Assembly (NCBI RefSeq): GCF_000720135.1
Contig: NZ_JOIU01000013.1
Span: forward strand, 62,001-126,000
From: Streptomyces sp. NRRL S-1022
GTDB lineage: Bacteria > Actinomycetota > Actinomycetes > Streptomycetales > Streptomycetaceae
Direction: 5' to 3'
Length of the DNA stretch: 64,000 nucleotides
Part shown: positions 7,375-17,536 of the stretch, one piece after another
How the letters are laid out: each line of letters starts with the position of its first letter
How positions within the stretch are numbered: the first letter of the stretch is position 1
Program-made: the position numbers and the translations under genes
Notes under the pieces: generated by a model
What the model saw: only the letters and a program-made list of their open reading frames with translations
Told to the model about the DNA's origin: nothing
Database searches by the model: none

Positions 7375-8817
7375 ATGAGCAGTACTACGAACCCGTCGAC
7401 GCATCACACGTCCACGATCGGCGCCATCGGCGCGCCGAGCCGTCGCAACACCGAGCTGGCCCTGCTGGTCTTCGCCGTGGTCATCCCGGTGTTCGCCTAC
7501 GCCAACGTGGGTCTGGCCCTCGACGGCCGGGTCCCCGCGGGCCTGCTGAGCTACGGCCTCGGGCTCGGCCTGCTGGCCGGCGTCGCCCACGTCGCCGTAC
7601 GCAAGTTCGCCCCGTACGCGGACCCGCTGCTGCTGCCGCTGGCCACCCTGCTCAACGGGCTCGGCCTGGTGTGCATCTGGCGGCTGGACCAGTCCAAGCT
7701 GCTGCAGTCGCTGCCGAACTTCGTCACGGCCGCGCCCCGCCAACTGCTGTACACGGCCCTGGGCATCGCCCTGTTCGTCGTGGTGCTCATCTTCCTGAAG
7801 GACCACCGCGTCCTGCAGCGCTACACGTACATCTCCATGTTCAGCGCTCTGGTCCTGCTGATCCTGCCGCTGGTGCCGGGCCTGGGTGCCAACATCTACG
7901 GCGCGAAGATCTGGATCAACATCCCCGGTCTCGGCTCCCTCCAGCCCGGTGAGTTCGCGAAGATCGTCCTGGCCGTCTTCTTCGCCGGCTACCTGATGGT
8001 GAAGCGGGACGCCCTGGCCCTCGCCAGCCGCCGCTTCATGGGCCTCTACCTGCCGCGCGGCCGCGACCTCGGCCCGATCCTGGTCGTCTGGGCGATCTCG
8101 ATCCTCATCCTGGTCTTCGAGACGGACCTCGGCACCTCGCTGCTGTTCTTCGGCATGTTCGTGATCATGCTGTACGTCGCCACCGAGCGGACCAGCTGGA
8201 TCGTCTTCGGTCTGCTGATGTCCGCGGCGGGCGCGGTCGGCGTGGCCAGCATCGAGCCGCACGTGAAGAGCCGCGTCCAGTCCTGGCTCGACCCGATGCG
8301 CGAGTACACCCTCAGCCGCCAGGGCCAGCCCGGCCACTCCGAGCAGCTCCAGCAGGCGCTGTGGGCCTTCGGCTCCGGCGGCACCCTCGGCAGCGGCTGG
8401 GGCCAGGGCCACTCGGACCTGATCCGGTTCGCCGCCAACTCCGACTTCATCCTCGCCACCTTCGGCGAGGAGCTGGGCCTGGCCGGCATCATGGCGATCC
8501 TGCTGATCTACGGCCTGATCGTGGAACGCGGCGTGCGCACCGCCCTCGCCGCCCGCGACCCCTTCGGCAAGCTGCTCGCTGTCGGCCTGTCCGGCGCCTT
8601 CGCCCTCCAGATCTTCGTGGTGGCCGGCGGTGTCATGGGTCTCATCCCGCTGACCGGTATGACCATGCCGTTCATGGCGTACGGCGGTTCCTCCGTGCTG
8701 GCGAACTGGGCGCTGATCGGCATCCTCATCCGCATCAGCGACACCGCGCGCCGCCCGGCGCCCGCCCCCGCCGCCAACCCCGACGCCGAGATGACCCAGG
8801 TGGTCCGCCCGTCATGA
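7375..8817 (+). CDS. rodA: SEDS-family peptidoglycan glycosyltransferase (FtsW/RodA/SpoVE)
   Basis: A 480-residue polytopic membrane protein starting at ATG 7375. Many hydrophobic helices and the SEDS motifs are visible: AKIWINIPGLGSLQPGEFAKIVLAVF, VFETDLGTSLLFFGMF, FGSGGTLGSGWGQGHSD and the C-terminal GMTMPFMAYGGSSVLANW. SEDS proteins polymerise lipid II into glycan strands together with a partner class B penicillin-binding protein. That partner is encoded next, its ATG overlapping this stop (ATGA at 8814-8817), implying translational coupling. RodA is used as the name because the pair sits in the fhaAB-pknB cluster rather than in dcw, but FtsW-like proteins of Streptomyces are hard to tell apart by eye. 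Confidence 0.93.
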   Translation: MSSTTNPSTHHTSTIGAIGAPSRRNTELALLVFAVVIPVFAYANVGLALDGRVPAGLLSYGLGLGLLAGVAHVAVRKFAPYADPLLLPLATLLNGLGLVCIWRLDQSKLLQSLPNFVTAAPRQLLYTALGIALFVVVLIFLKDHRVLQRYTYISMFSALVLLILPLVPGLGANIYGAKIWINIPGLGSLQPGEFAKIVLAVFFAGYLMVKRDALALASRRFMGLYLPRGRDLGPILVVWAISILILVFETDLGTSLLFFGMFVIMLYVATERTSWIVFGLLMSAAGAVGVASIEPHVKSRVQSWLDPMREYTLSRQGQPGHSEQLQQALWAFGSGGTLGSGWGQGHSDLIRFAANSDFILATFGEELGLAGIMAILLIYGLIVERGVRTALAARDPFGKLLAVGLSGAFALQIFVVAGGVMGLIPLTGMTMPFMAYGGSSVLANWALIGILIRISDTARRPAPAPAANPDAEMTQVVRPS

Positions 8818-10301
8818 ACAAGCCCCTGCGCCGGATCGCGATCTTCTGCGGCCTCCTCGTCCTCACCCTGCTGCTGCGGGACAACTACCTGCAGTACGTC
8901 CGGGCCGACAAGCTCAAGGACGACCCGAACAACCGCCGCGTCACGATCGCCCGCTACGCCACGCCGCGCGGCGACATCATCGTGTCCGGCGGCGACCCGA
9001 TCACCGGGTCCGCCCAGACCAGCAAGACCGGTCTGAACGACCTGAAGTACAAGCGCACCTACAAGAACGGCCCCATGTGGGCGCCGGTCACCGGCTACGC
9101 CTCGCAGGCCTTCGGCGCCACCCAGCTGGAGTCCCTCGAAGACGGCATCCTCACCGGAAACGACGACCGGCTGTTCTTCCGCAAGACCCTGGACATGATC
9201 ACCGGCAAGGAGCAGCAGGGCGGCAACGTCGTCACCACGCTCAACCCCAGCGCCCAGAAGGCCGCGTACGACGGTCTGAAGAACCAGGGCGGCAAGGGCG
9301 CGGTCGTCGCCCTCGAACCCTCCACCGGCAAGATCCTGGCGCTGGCCTCCTACCCGTCGTACGACCCCTCGTCGTTCGCGGGCAACACCAACGACGACGC
9401 TGCGGCCTGGAAGAAGCTCCAGAAGAAGTACAACCCCAACGACCCGATGCTGAACCGGGCGCTGCGCGAGACCTACCCGCCGGGCTCCACCTTCAAGGTG
9501 GTCACGGCCGCCGCGGCGCTGGAGAACGGCAAGTACACCTCGGCCGACGAGAAGACCGACTCGCCGCTGCCGTGGACCATGCCGGGCACCACGACCCAGC
9601 TGAAGAACGAGGGCAACATCCCGTGCGAGAACGCGCCCATGCGGGTCGCGCTCCAGTACTCCTGCAACACCGTCTTCGGCAAGATCGGTGCCGACCTCGG
9701 CAACGACAAGATGCTCGACGAGGCGAAGAAGTTCGGCTTCACCTCCGAGCAGTTCACCCCGGTCCGCTCCAGCGCCTCGGTGTTCTCGGACGACATGAAC
9801 CAGTCGCAGACCGCGCTGTCCTCCATCGGCCAGTACAACACCGCCGCCACCCCGCTGCAGATGGCCATGGTCGCCTCCGCGGTCGCCAACGACGGCAAGC
9901 TGATGAAGCCGTACATGGTCGACTCCCTGCAGTCCTCCAACCTGGACCCGGTCGCCACGACCCAGCCGGAGGAGCTGAGCCGGCCGCTGTCGCCGAAGAA
10001 CGCGCAGATACTGCAGGACATGATGCAGACGGTGGTCGAGAAGGGCACCGGTACGCGCGCGAAGATCGACGGCGTCAAGGTCGGCGGCAAGACCGGTACC
10101 GCCCAGCACGGTGTCGAGAACAGCGAGAACCCGTACGCGTGGTTCATCTCCTACGCCAAGCTCCCCGACGGCAGCTCCCCGGTCGCCGTGGCCGTGGTGA
10201 TCGAGGACGAGGGCGCCAACCGCGACGACATCTCCGGTGGCGGTCTGGCCGCGCCGATCGCGAAGAACGTCATGGAGGCGGTCATCGACTCCAAGAAGTG
10301 A
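8814..10301 (+). CDS. pbpA: Class B penicillin-binding protein (transpeptidase) PbpA
   Basis: A 495-residue protein with one N-terminal signal anchor (about 5-25, IAIFCGLLVLTLLL), so most of it lies outside the membrane. All three active-site motifs are present: SxxK as STFK at about 225-228, SxN as SCN within LQYSCNTVFG, and KTG within GGKTGTAQ. The catalytic domain opens with NVVTTLNPSAQKAA. It cross-links peptidoglycan stems and is the target of beta-lactams. The start overlaps the stop of rodA by 4 bp, so the glycosyltransferase and transpeptidase are co-translated. In mycobacteria PbpA is needed for division and is a PknB substrate, which fits the next gene. Confidence 0.95.
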   Translation: MNKPLRRIAIFCGLLVLTLLLRDNYLQYVRADKLKDDPNNRRVTIARYATPRGDIIVSGGDPITGSAQTSKTGLNDLKYKRTYKNGPMWAPVTGYASQAFGATQLESLEDGILTGNDDRLFFRKTLDMITGKEQQGGNVVTTLNPSAQKAAYDGLKNQGGKGAVVALEPSTGKILALASYPSYDPSSFAGNTNDDAAAWKKLQKKYNPNDPMLNRALRETYPPGSTFKVVTAAAALENGKYTSADEKTDSPLPWTMPGTTTQLKNEGNIPCENAPMRVALQYSCNTVFGKIGADLGNDKMLDEAKKFGFTSEQFTPVRSSASVFSDDMNQSQTALSSIGQYNTAATPLQMAMVASAVANDGKLMKPYMVDSLQSSNLDPVATTQPEELSRPLSPKNAQILQDMMQTVVEKGTGTRAKIDGVKVGGKTGTAQHGVENSENPYAWFISYAKLPDGSSPVAVAVVIEDEGANRDDISGGGLAAPIAKNVMEAVIDSKK

Positions 10302-10496
10302 CCGCAGCCGATCGCCGGGAGTGAGGCCGCTCACATCCCCTTCACATCGCCGCACGTTGCGATACCGGTCCTGTATCGGGTTACGGGCTTGGCCAGGTCA
10401 CACAGAGCGAGCCGGGTACGGTAGGCCCGGACGGCAGCCTCCGGCCGTGCACACGGGTGCACGGCCGGGACCGACGGAGAGGGCTGGTAGGTAGCT

Positions 10497-12509
<2,013 letters not shown>

Positions 12510-12527
12510 CCCGCGCCCCCGCGCACA

Positions 12528-12565
12528 CGTGGGCCCCTGCCGGGACGTCCCGGCAGGGGCCCACG
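12528..12565. terminator. Bidirectional terminator between pknB and srtE2
   Basis: A perfect 18-bp palindromic stem (CGTGGGCCCCTGCCGGGA and its complement) with a 2-nt centre lies between the convergent pknB (+) and sortase (-) genes. It lacks a U-tract but is very stable. Confidence 0.85.
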
Positions 12566-12572
12566 CGCATGC

Positions 12573-13331
12573 TCAGCGCAGCTCCGCCGGCGGTGTGCGC
12601 CTGCTGTCCACCTTCTCCACCCGGACCAGCTCGCCCCACACCACGTACCGGTAGCGGGAGGTGTAGACGGGGGTGCAGGTCGTCAGGGTGATGTAGTGGC
12701 CGGGCCGCTCCTTGCCGGACTCCTCGGGGACCGGGGCGAGGACCTTGACGTTGTACTTCGAGGTCTCGGGGAGGATGGCGTAGGCCTTGTAGACGTACCA
12801 GTCGTCCCGGGTCTCGAAGACGATCGGGTCGCCCTTCTCGATCCGGTCGATGTTGTGGAACTTGGCGCCGTGCCCGTCCCGGTGGGCGGCGACGGCGAAG
12901 TTGCCGTTCTTGCCGGTCGTGGGCAGCGTGGCCTTGACCGGGTCGGTGTAATAGCCGGCCACGCCGTCGTCGAGGACGTCCGTACCGGTGCCCTTCTCGA
13001 CCAGGACCTCGCCGTTCCCCATCGCCGGCACGTGCAGGAACCCGATGCCGTCCCTCGTGTCCAGCGCGCCGGGACCGGACTCCTGCTGCCGCGCCCAGTG
13101 CTCGCGCACCTCGTCGGCCTGCCGGTCGGCCTTGCGGTCCGCTATCACGTTCGTCCACCACAGCGAGTAGACGACGAACAGGCCGAGCAGCACGCCCGCC
13201 GTGATGAGGAGTTCCCCGAAGACGCTGACCGCCAGCGCGATCCGGCCGGGGCGCCGGCGGCGCGGGGCCGTATCCGGAACCGGTTCGGACGCGTCCGTGG
13301 TCTCGTCGGTCTCGTCGGCGGTCGCTGCCAC
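12573..13331 (-). CDS. srtE2: Class E sortase (SrtE2 position)
   Basis: A 252-residue membrane protein with a GTG at 13331 preceded by AGAGGA. An Arg-rich cytoplasmic N-terminus and one transmembrane helix (about 32-58) lead to the sortase domain. Catalytic residues can be named: His150 in AVAAHRDGHG, Cys219 in TLTTC, and Arg228 in RYVVWGE. Sortases cleave an LPXTG-like signal and join the protein to lipid II or pilin. Class E enzymes of high-GC bacteria prefer LAXTG. In S. coelicolor the pair SrtE1/SrtE2 anchors long chaplins on aerial hyphae, and the gene order here (pknB-srtE2-srtE1-pabA) matches. No LAXTG substrate is encoded in this window. Confidence 0.9.
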   Translation of the reverse strand: MAATADETDETTDASEPVPDTAPRRRRPGRIALAVSVFGELLITAGVLLGLFVVYSLWWTNVIADRKADRQADEVREHWARQQESGPGALDTRDGIGFLHVPAMGNGEVLVEKGTGTDVLDDGVAGYYTDPVKATLPTTGKNGNFAVAAHRDGHGAKFHNIDRIEKGDPIVFETRDDWYVYKAYAILPETSKYNVKVLAPVPEESGKERPGHYITLTTCTPVYTSRYRYVVWGELVRVEKVDSRRTPPAELR

Positions 13332-13359
13332 AGTTCCTCTGCCCCTACTCGGTGAAGCC

Positions 13360-14475
13360 CTACTCGATGAGCGCGTCCGGCTTGCCCTTGCTGCGCGGGC
13401 GTTCCTGGACCATCTTGCCCCAGACGATCAGCCGGTACTTGCTGGTGAACTCCGGCGTACAGGTGGTGAGGGTGATGTAGCGGCCGGGCCCGGTGAAACC
13501 GGAACCGGGCGGGACGGGATCGAGCACGCTGGTGTTGGACGGCGGGGTGACCGGCAGCATCGAGGTCACCTTGTACACGAAGTACGTGTCCTGCGTCTCG
13601 ACCACGACCGCGTCGCCGGCCTGGAGCCGGTTGATGTACCGGAACGGCTCCCCGTGCGTGTTGCGGTGCGCCGCGAGCCCGAAGTTGCCGGTCCTCGCGT
13701 CGGGCATCGCCGTCTTCAGCGGGGCCTCGCCGTAGTGCCCGACCATCCCCTTGTCGAGCACCTTCTTGTTGCTGATGCCCTCCGCGATCGGCGCCACCAC
13801 GTCCAGCTTGGGGATGTGCAGGATGGCGAAGCCCTGTCCCGGCTCGAAGACACCCGGGTTCCGCTTGCCGCTGGCCCAGTCGTCCTGGAGCTGGTGCGTC
13901 TCGCTGCCGGCCTGCGCGTGCGCGCGGACGTTGGTCCACCACAGCTGGTAGGTGACGAACAGCAGCATCAGCACGCCGGTGGTGATGAACACCTCGCCGA
14001 TCACCCGGCTCGCGATGGTGGCCGGGCCGGCCTTGCGCAGCCGGGCCTGCCGCCGGGCCTCCACCCGGGTCAGCGGCCGCTGCGGGTCCCGCTGCGCCGG
14101 GGGAGCCGTCGTCTCCCGGGGGCCGCCGTGCCGCCGCCCGCCACGCCGCTTGGCGGCCTTTCTGCGGGCCGCACGGCCGCCCGGAGCGGCCGGGGAAGCG
14201 GCGGAGGCGGAAGAGGCCGCAGCGGCGCCTGTGGGCCCGCCCTGCGGGCCGAAACCCGCCGGGAGCCGTAGCGCCATCGTCTCCTCGTCGGCCGCGGGCG
14301 CGCCGGCGGCCGTGGCGGGAGGCAGCGGCCCCGCGGGACCGTCCTCGGTGAGCCGGGGCATCGGCGCCGTCGGCGGATCCGGCCGGCGTCCCGCGTACGG
14401 CCGCGCACCGGCGGGGGACTCGTACGGGCTCCCGCCGCCGTACAAGTCCTCGCGCTCGGGGCGCAGGGCGGTCAC
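13360..14475 (-). CDS. srtE1: Class E sortase with long cytoplasmic N-terminus (SrtE1 position)
   Basis: About 371 residues from GTG 14475. That GTG overlaps the pabA stop as GTGA, so the two are translationally coupled. The first 150 or so residues are a disordered Pro/Ala/Arg-rich cytoplasmic segment. A transmembrane helix (about 155-178) then leads to the sortase domain, with His in GLAAHRNTHG, Cys in TLTTC and Arg in KYRLIVWGK. The large N-terminal extension sets it apart from the shorter neighbours. By synteny with S. coelicolor it would anchor LAXTG-bearing chaplins to the wall. It lies 28 bp upstream of srtE2 on the same strand, so one operon is likely. Confidence 0.9.
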   Translation of the reverse strand: MTALRPEREDLYGGGSPYESPAGARPYAGRRPDPPTAPMPRLTEDGPAGPLPPATAAGAPAADEETMALRLPAGFGPQGGPTGAAAASSASAASPAAPGGRAARRKAAKRRGGRRHGGPRETTAPPAQRDPQRPLTRVEARRQARLRKAGPATIASRVIGEVFITTGVLMLLFVTYQLWWTNVRAHAQAGSETHQLQDDWASGKRNPGVFEPGQGFAILHIPKLDVVAPIAEGISNKKVLDKGMVGHYGEAPLKTAMPDARTGNFGLAAHRNTHGEPFRYINRLQAGDAVVVETQDTYFVYKVTSMLPVTPPSNTSVLDPVPPGSGFTGPGRYITLTTCTPEFTSKYRLIVWGKMVQERPRSKGKPDALIE

Positions 14476-15110
14476 GCCGTGGCCCTGCCCACCACCGGGG
14501 CGAGCCCCGCCGACCTCGCCACGGCCGCCTCGTCGCCGCACTCCGCCAGCCAGTTGGCCAGCATCCGGTGCCCGTGCTCGGTCAGCACCGACTCGGGGTG
14601 GAACTGCACGCCCTCGACCGGGAGTTCACGGTGCCGCAGGCCCATGATGATCCCGTCGTGGGTGCGGGCGGTCACCTCCAGCTCGGCCGGGACCGTGGCG
14701 GGCTCGGCGGCCAGCGAGTGGTAGCGGGTCGCCGTGAAGGGCGAGGGGAGGCCGGCGAAGACCCCCTTGCCCTCGTGCTCCACCGGCGAGGTCTTGCCGT
14801 GCAGCAGCTCGGGCGCCCGGTCGACCACGCCGCCGTACGCCACCTGCATCGACTGCATGCCGAGGCACACCCCGAACACCGGCACCCCGGTGGCCGCGCA
14901 GTGCCGGACCATGTCCACGCACACACCGGCCTGCTCCGGCGTCCCGGGTCCGGGCGAGAGCAGCACGCCGTCGAAGCCGTCCTGGGCGTGCGAGGTCGAC
15001 ACCTCGTCGTTGCGCAGGACCTCGCACTCGGCGCCCAGCTGGTACAGGTACTGGACGAGGTTGAAGACGAAGCTGTCGTAGTTGTCGACGACGAGAATCC
15101 GCGCACTCAC
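14472..15110 (-). CDS. pabA: Class I glutamine amidotransferase, PabA/TrpG type
   Basis: A 212-residue protein starting at GTG 15110; the upstream open frame is non-coding in appearance. It has the triad of class I amidotransferases: Cys in FGVCLGMQSM, and His and Glu in GVQFHPESVLTEHG. It also has the N-terminal ILVVDNYDSFVFNLVQYL and the oxyanion turn SPGPGTPEQAG. It supplies ammonia from glutamine to chorismate for 4-amino-4-deoxychorismate (folate) or anthranilate (tryptophan). No component I gene is nearby, so the product could serve either. It is wedged between sortase genes with 4-bp overlaps on both sides (GTGA at 14472-14475 and 15107-15110), an odd partner for wall enzymes but apparently fixed in this neighbourhood. 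Confidence 0.9.
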   Translation of the reverse strand: MSARILVVDNYDSFVFNLVQYLYQLGAECEVLRNDEVSTSHAQDGFDGVLLSPGPGTPEQAGVCVDMVRHCAATGVPVFGVCLGMQSMQVAYGGVVDRAPELLHGKTSPVEHEGKGVFAGLPSPFTATRYHSLAAEPATVPAELEVTARTHDGIIMGLRHRELPVEGVQFHPESVLTEHGHRMLANWLAECGDEAAVARSAGLAPVVGRATA

Positions 15111-15268
15111 TGGTTGTCCACCGTCACATCGTTGAAGGGCAGCAGCGGCTCGGCCCACGGGAAGACGTACTGGAACAGGACGTAGACCACGGCCAGGATC
15201 AGTAGGAGGGAGAGGAGCGCCTTCACCCACGCGTTGCCCGGCAGATGCCGCCAGATCCAGCCGTACAT
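15107..15268 (-). CDS. Small membrane protein, 53 residues
   Basis: A short gene that falls below usual length cut-offs. The minus strand from ATG 15268 reads MYGWIWRHLPGNAWVKALLS, then a hydrophobic helix (LLLILAVVYVLFQYVFPW), then PLLPFNDVTVDNQ and a TGA. The stop overlaps the pabA GTG as GTGA, and AGGGACGGC stands before the start. One transmembrane helix fills most of the protein, with positive residues before it, so the N-terminus is probably inside. Tight coupling to pabA on one side and a sortase 63 bp upstream make it a real operon member. Function is unknown; a small partner of the sortases or a membrane tether is a guess. Confidence 0.8.
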   Translation of the reverse strand: MYGWIWRHLPGNAWVKALLSLLLILAVVYVLFQYVFPWAEPLLPFNDVTVDNQ

Positions 15269-15331
15269 GCCGTCCCTTGCCGTCCCTTCCGTATCCCCTA
15301 CGGCACCAGACCCACGCCGTACGTCACCAGA

Positions 15332-16021
15332 CTAACGGCGCAGCGCGCCCGGTTCGCCTGCCTCCACGGGCCGGGTGGAATCCAGGTGCGCCCAGACGAT
15401 CAGCCGGTGGCTGTGCCCCCATTCCGGATCGCACGTGGTCAGGGTCAGGTACCGGCCCGGACGCGGGTACCCGGACTTCCGGGGGACAGCGTCGATCACC
15501 CCGATGTCGGTCGGCACGGTTTTGTAGGGCCCTTTGTCGATCCGATACGTGAACCAGGTCGTTCCGTCCGTGAGCACGACCGCGTCCCCCGGCCGCAGCC
15601 GGGGGAAGTCCTCGAAGGGGTCCCCGTACGTCCGCCGGTGCCCGGCGACGGCGAAGTTCCCCTGCCGGCCGAGGCGCGCGGTGCCCGCGTAGTGGCCGAG
15701 GCCCTTCTTCAGGGTGCCGGCGTCCGTGCCCTCCAGCACCGGCTTGTGCCACGCGGGGCCGAGCCGCGGGATGTACATGATCGCGAAGGGTTCGCCGTGG
15801 CGGTACGGGGAAGGCCGGGTCACCGTGACCGTCCGCTCGCCCGGGGCCACGGCCGGCCGCGCGTTCCCCTGTGACCACTGCCGGTGCAGCCGGTCGAGCT
15901 GGTCGCTCATCGCGCTGTCGGCCCGTACGCCCGTCCAGAACAGCAGGTAGACGACGAAGAGCACGATCAGGGTGCCGACGGTGATGCACAGCTCGCTGAC
16001 GGTCCTGACGATCACGCGCAC
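15332..16021 (-). CDS. Class E sortase, third copy
   Basis: A 229-residue protein starting at GTG 16021 with GGGAG at a good distance. It has almost no cytoplasmic tail: the transmembrane helix starts within the first ten residues (about 7-30). Catalytic residues are His in VAGHRRTYGDPF, Cys in TLTTC and Arg in SHRLIVWAH. A stretch rich in Arg/Pro before the catalytic domain (GERTVTVTRPSPYRHGEPF) differs from the other two enzymes. It lies 22 bp downstream of the DUF881 gene on the same strand. It is clearly the same family as its neighbours but diverged, so it may have another substrate or no chaplin role. Confidence 0.9.
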   Translation of the reverse strand: MRVIVRTVSELCITVGTLIVLFVVYLLFWTGVRADSAMSDQLDRLHRQWSQGNARPAVAPGERTVTVTRPSPYRHGEPFAIMYIPRLGPAWHKPVLEGTDAGTLKKGLGHYAGTARLGRQGNFAVAGHRRTYGDPFEDFPRLRPGDAVVLTDGTTWFTYRIDKGPYKTVPTDIGVIDAVPRKSGYPRPGRYLTLTTCDPEWGHSHRLIVWAHLDSTRPVEAGEPGALRR

Positions 16022-16042
16022 CGGCGGCTCCCGGACGGACGT

Positions 16043-16831
16043 CTACCCCACTGGCTTCGCGTAGTGCAGGTCCACTGTGCCGGAGTACCCCGGAAGAGTC
16101 ACCGTCCCGTCGTCGGTGACTTTCCAGCCGAGACCGTAGACGTTGACGTAGACCATGTAGGTCTGGATCGCCTTGCTCGCGGCGAGCGCCTGCTGCAGCC
16201 GGTCCGGGTCCCCGACCGCCGTGATCTTGTACGGCGGTGAGTAGACGCGGCCCTGGAGGATCAGGGTGTTGCCGACGCAGCGCACCGCGCTGGTGGAGAT
16301 CAGCCGCTGGTCCATGACCTTGATGCCCTGGGCGCCGCCCTGCCACAGCGCGTTCACCACGGCCTGGAGGTCCTGCTGGTGGATGACCAGGTAGTCGGGC
16401 TGCGGCTCGGGATAGCCGGGGAGCTTGGCGGTGGCGCCGGGCGGGGCGTCGTTGAGGGTGACGGTGACGGCCTTGCCGGTCAGCTTCCGGGTGCCCGCGC
16501 TCTTCTCCAGCCCGCCGAGTTTCTCGTCCTGGGCCCGGGTGCTGCCGTCGTCGCTCTCGGCGAGCGATTCCACGCCGTCGCGCAGGGTCGCGTTGGACTC
16601 GTCCAGCTCCTTGTTCTTCCGGCTGCGCTGCTGGATCAGGTCGGACAGCTTCAGCAGCGAGCCGTCCTGGCGGATGTCGGTGCCCTTGGCCGTGTCGAAG
16701 CTGGTGAAGAAGATCAGCCCGGCGAGGGCGAACACGGCGGCCGTGAGGATGCGCACGGGCCGCGGACGCAGCCTGCGGACCGGGCCCGCACCCGTTGATC
16801 CCGTCCCGGGGGAGTCGGCAGAATTGCTCAA
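16043..16831 (-). CDS. DUF881 membrane protein
   Basis: A 262-residue protein with TTG 16831 as start; AAGGAG and AAGGG lie upstream. A single transmembrane helix (about 27-45) follows an Arg-rich N-terminus. Then comes a coiled coil (about 55-105, [22 protein letters not shown]) and the DUF881 domain (about 115-262) with [33 protein letters not shown] and [15 protein letters not shown]. This arrangement resembles FtsL/DivIC- or YlxW-type proteins, which lie near division genes in many Gram-positives. It is the first gene of a leftward operon with the sortases and is divergent from crgA, suggesting a link with division or wall assembly. No activity is known. Confidence 0.88.
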   Translation of the reverse strand: MSNSADSPGTGSTGAGPVRRLRPRPVRILTAAVFALAGLIFFTSFDTAKGTDIRQDGSLLKLSDLIQQRSRKNKELDESNATLRDGVESLAESDDGSTRAQDEKLGGLEKSAGTRKLTGKAVTVTLNDAPPGATAKLPGYPEPQPDYLVIHQQDLQAVVNALWQGGAQGIKVMDQRLISTSAVRCVGNTLILQGRVYSPPYKITAVGDPDRLQQALAASKAIQTYMVYVNVYGLGWKVTDDGTVTLPGYSGTVDLHYAKPVG

Positions 16832-16983
16832 CGTACCCTTATCTCCTTCGGCGCCACGGAAGCACTACGCTAACGGACGCCCGGGGGAGCACACAGAGTC
16901 GTCATGTTGGCCCCTTGTACGCTGCCCCGAGCCCGACCCAGTTACCTGCGCGGCCACGCAGCGCATCGACAGGAGAGACCCTC

Positions 16984-17238
16984 GTGCCGAAGTCACGTAT
17001 CCGCAAGAAGGCCGACTACACGCCGCCGCCCGCGAAGCAGGCGCAGGCCATCAAGCTCACCACCAGCGCCTGGGTCGCGCCCGTCATGCTGGCCATGTTC
17101 CTGATCGGCCTGGCCTGGATCGTGGTGTTCTACGTGACGGACGGCTCGCTGCCCATCGACAGCCTGGACAACTGGAACATCGTGGTGGGCTTCGGCTTCA
17201 TCGCCGCCGGCTTCGGTGTCTCCACCCAGTGGAAGTAG
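16984..17238 (+). CDS. crgA: CrgA: cell division inhibitor/regulator
   Basis: An 84-residue membrane protein starting at GTG 16984 after AGGAGAG. It begins [16 protein letters not shown], the conserved CrgA N-terminus. It has two transmembrane helices (about 37-57 and 66-82) joined by a short loop ([13 protein letters not shown]). In Streptomyces CrgA affects FtsZ-ring timing and septation in aerial hyphae; in mycobacteria it bridges FtsZ, FtsI and PknA. It stands alone on the plus strand, divergent from the DUF881-sortase operon. A DnaA-box cluster begins 57 bp after its stop. Confidence 0.96.
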   Translation: MPKSRIRKKADYTPPPAKQAQAIKLTTSAWVAPVMLAMFLIGLAWIVVFYVTDGSLPIDSLDNWNIVVGFGFIAAGFGVSTQWK

Positions 17239-17295
17239 CGCTTCCGGCACCTCCGGAAACAGCTCTGCCGGCTCTGCCCACGGCTGTCCGCTGAG

Positions 17296-17495
17296 TTATC
17301 CACAGCTGTTTTCCACATGGGGAAAAGAACGACGATCTGTGGATAACCCATGGGGTGTTGACGCCGGTGTGACTGGCCAAGCGCCCGTCAGACATCCGTT
17401 CGCCCCCTGCCTGACCTGCGGAAAAACATCCGAGCGGCAGGGGGCACAGCTGTGTCCGCACCGTATGCACAAGATCGGCCACAGCCTGTGGACAA
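17296..17495. promoter_or_regulatory. Cluster of four DnaA boxes
   Basis: Four 9-mers match the DnaA box: TTATCCACA at 17296-17304 (+), TTTTCCACA at 17309-17317 (+, one base off), TGTGGATAA at 17338-17346 (-), and TGTGGACAA at 17487-17495 (-). The last is the preferred Streptomyces box TTGTCCACA read in reverse. They lie in a 298-bp gap between convergent genes, so they do not look like promoter elements. Bases 17239-17536 hold nothing else that I can identify. A DnaA-titrating cluster is the likely role. Confidence 0.8.
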
Positions 17496-17536
17496 CGGTT
17501 CGGTAGCAGGGTGTTCCCCCGCTTCTGGTGAACCGG

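Noticed and set aside
5788..8412. An 874-codon minus-strand frame
   Set aside because: Antisense to the PP2C and rodA genes, His/Gln/Asp-rich and without domains; GC-driven shadow.
14472..15110. Calling the amidotransferase TrpG with certainty
   Set aside because: PabA and TrpG cannot be told apart here, and no component I gene lies nearby.
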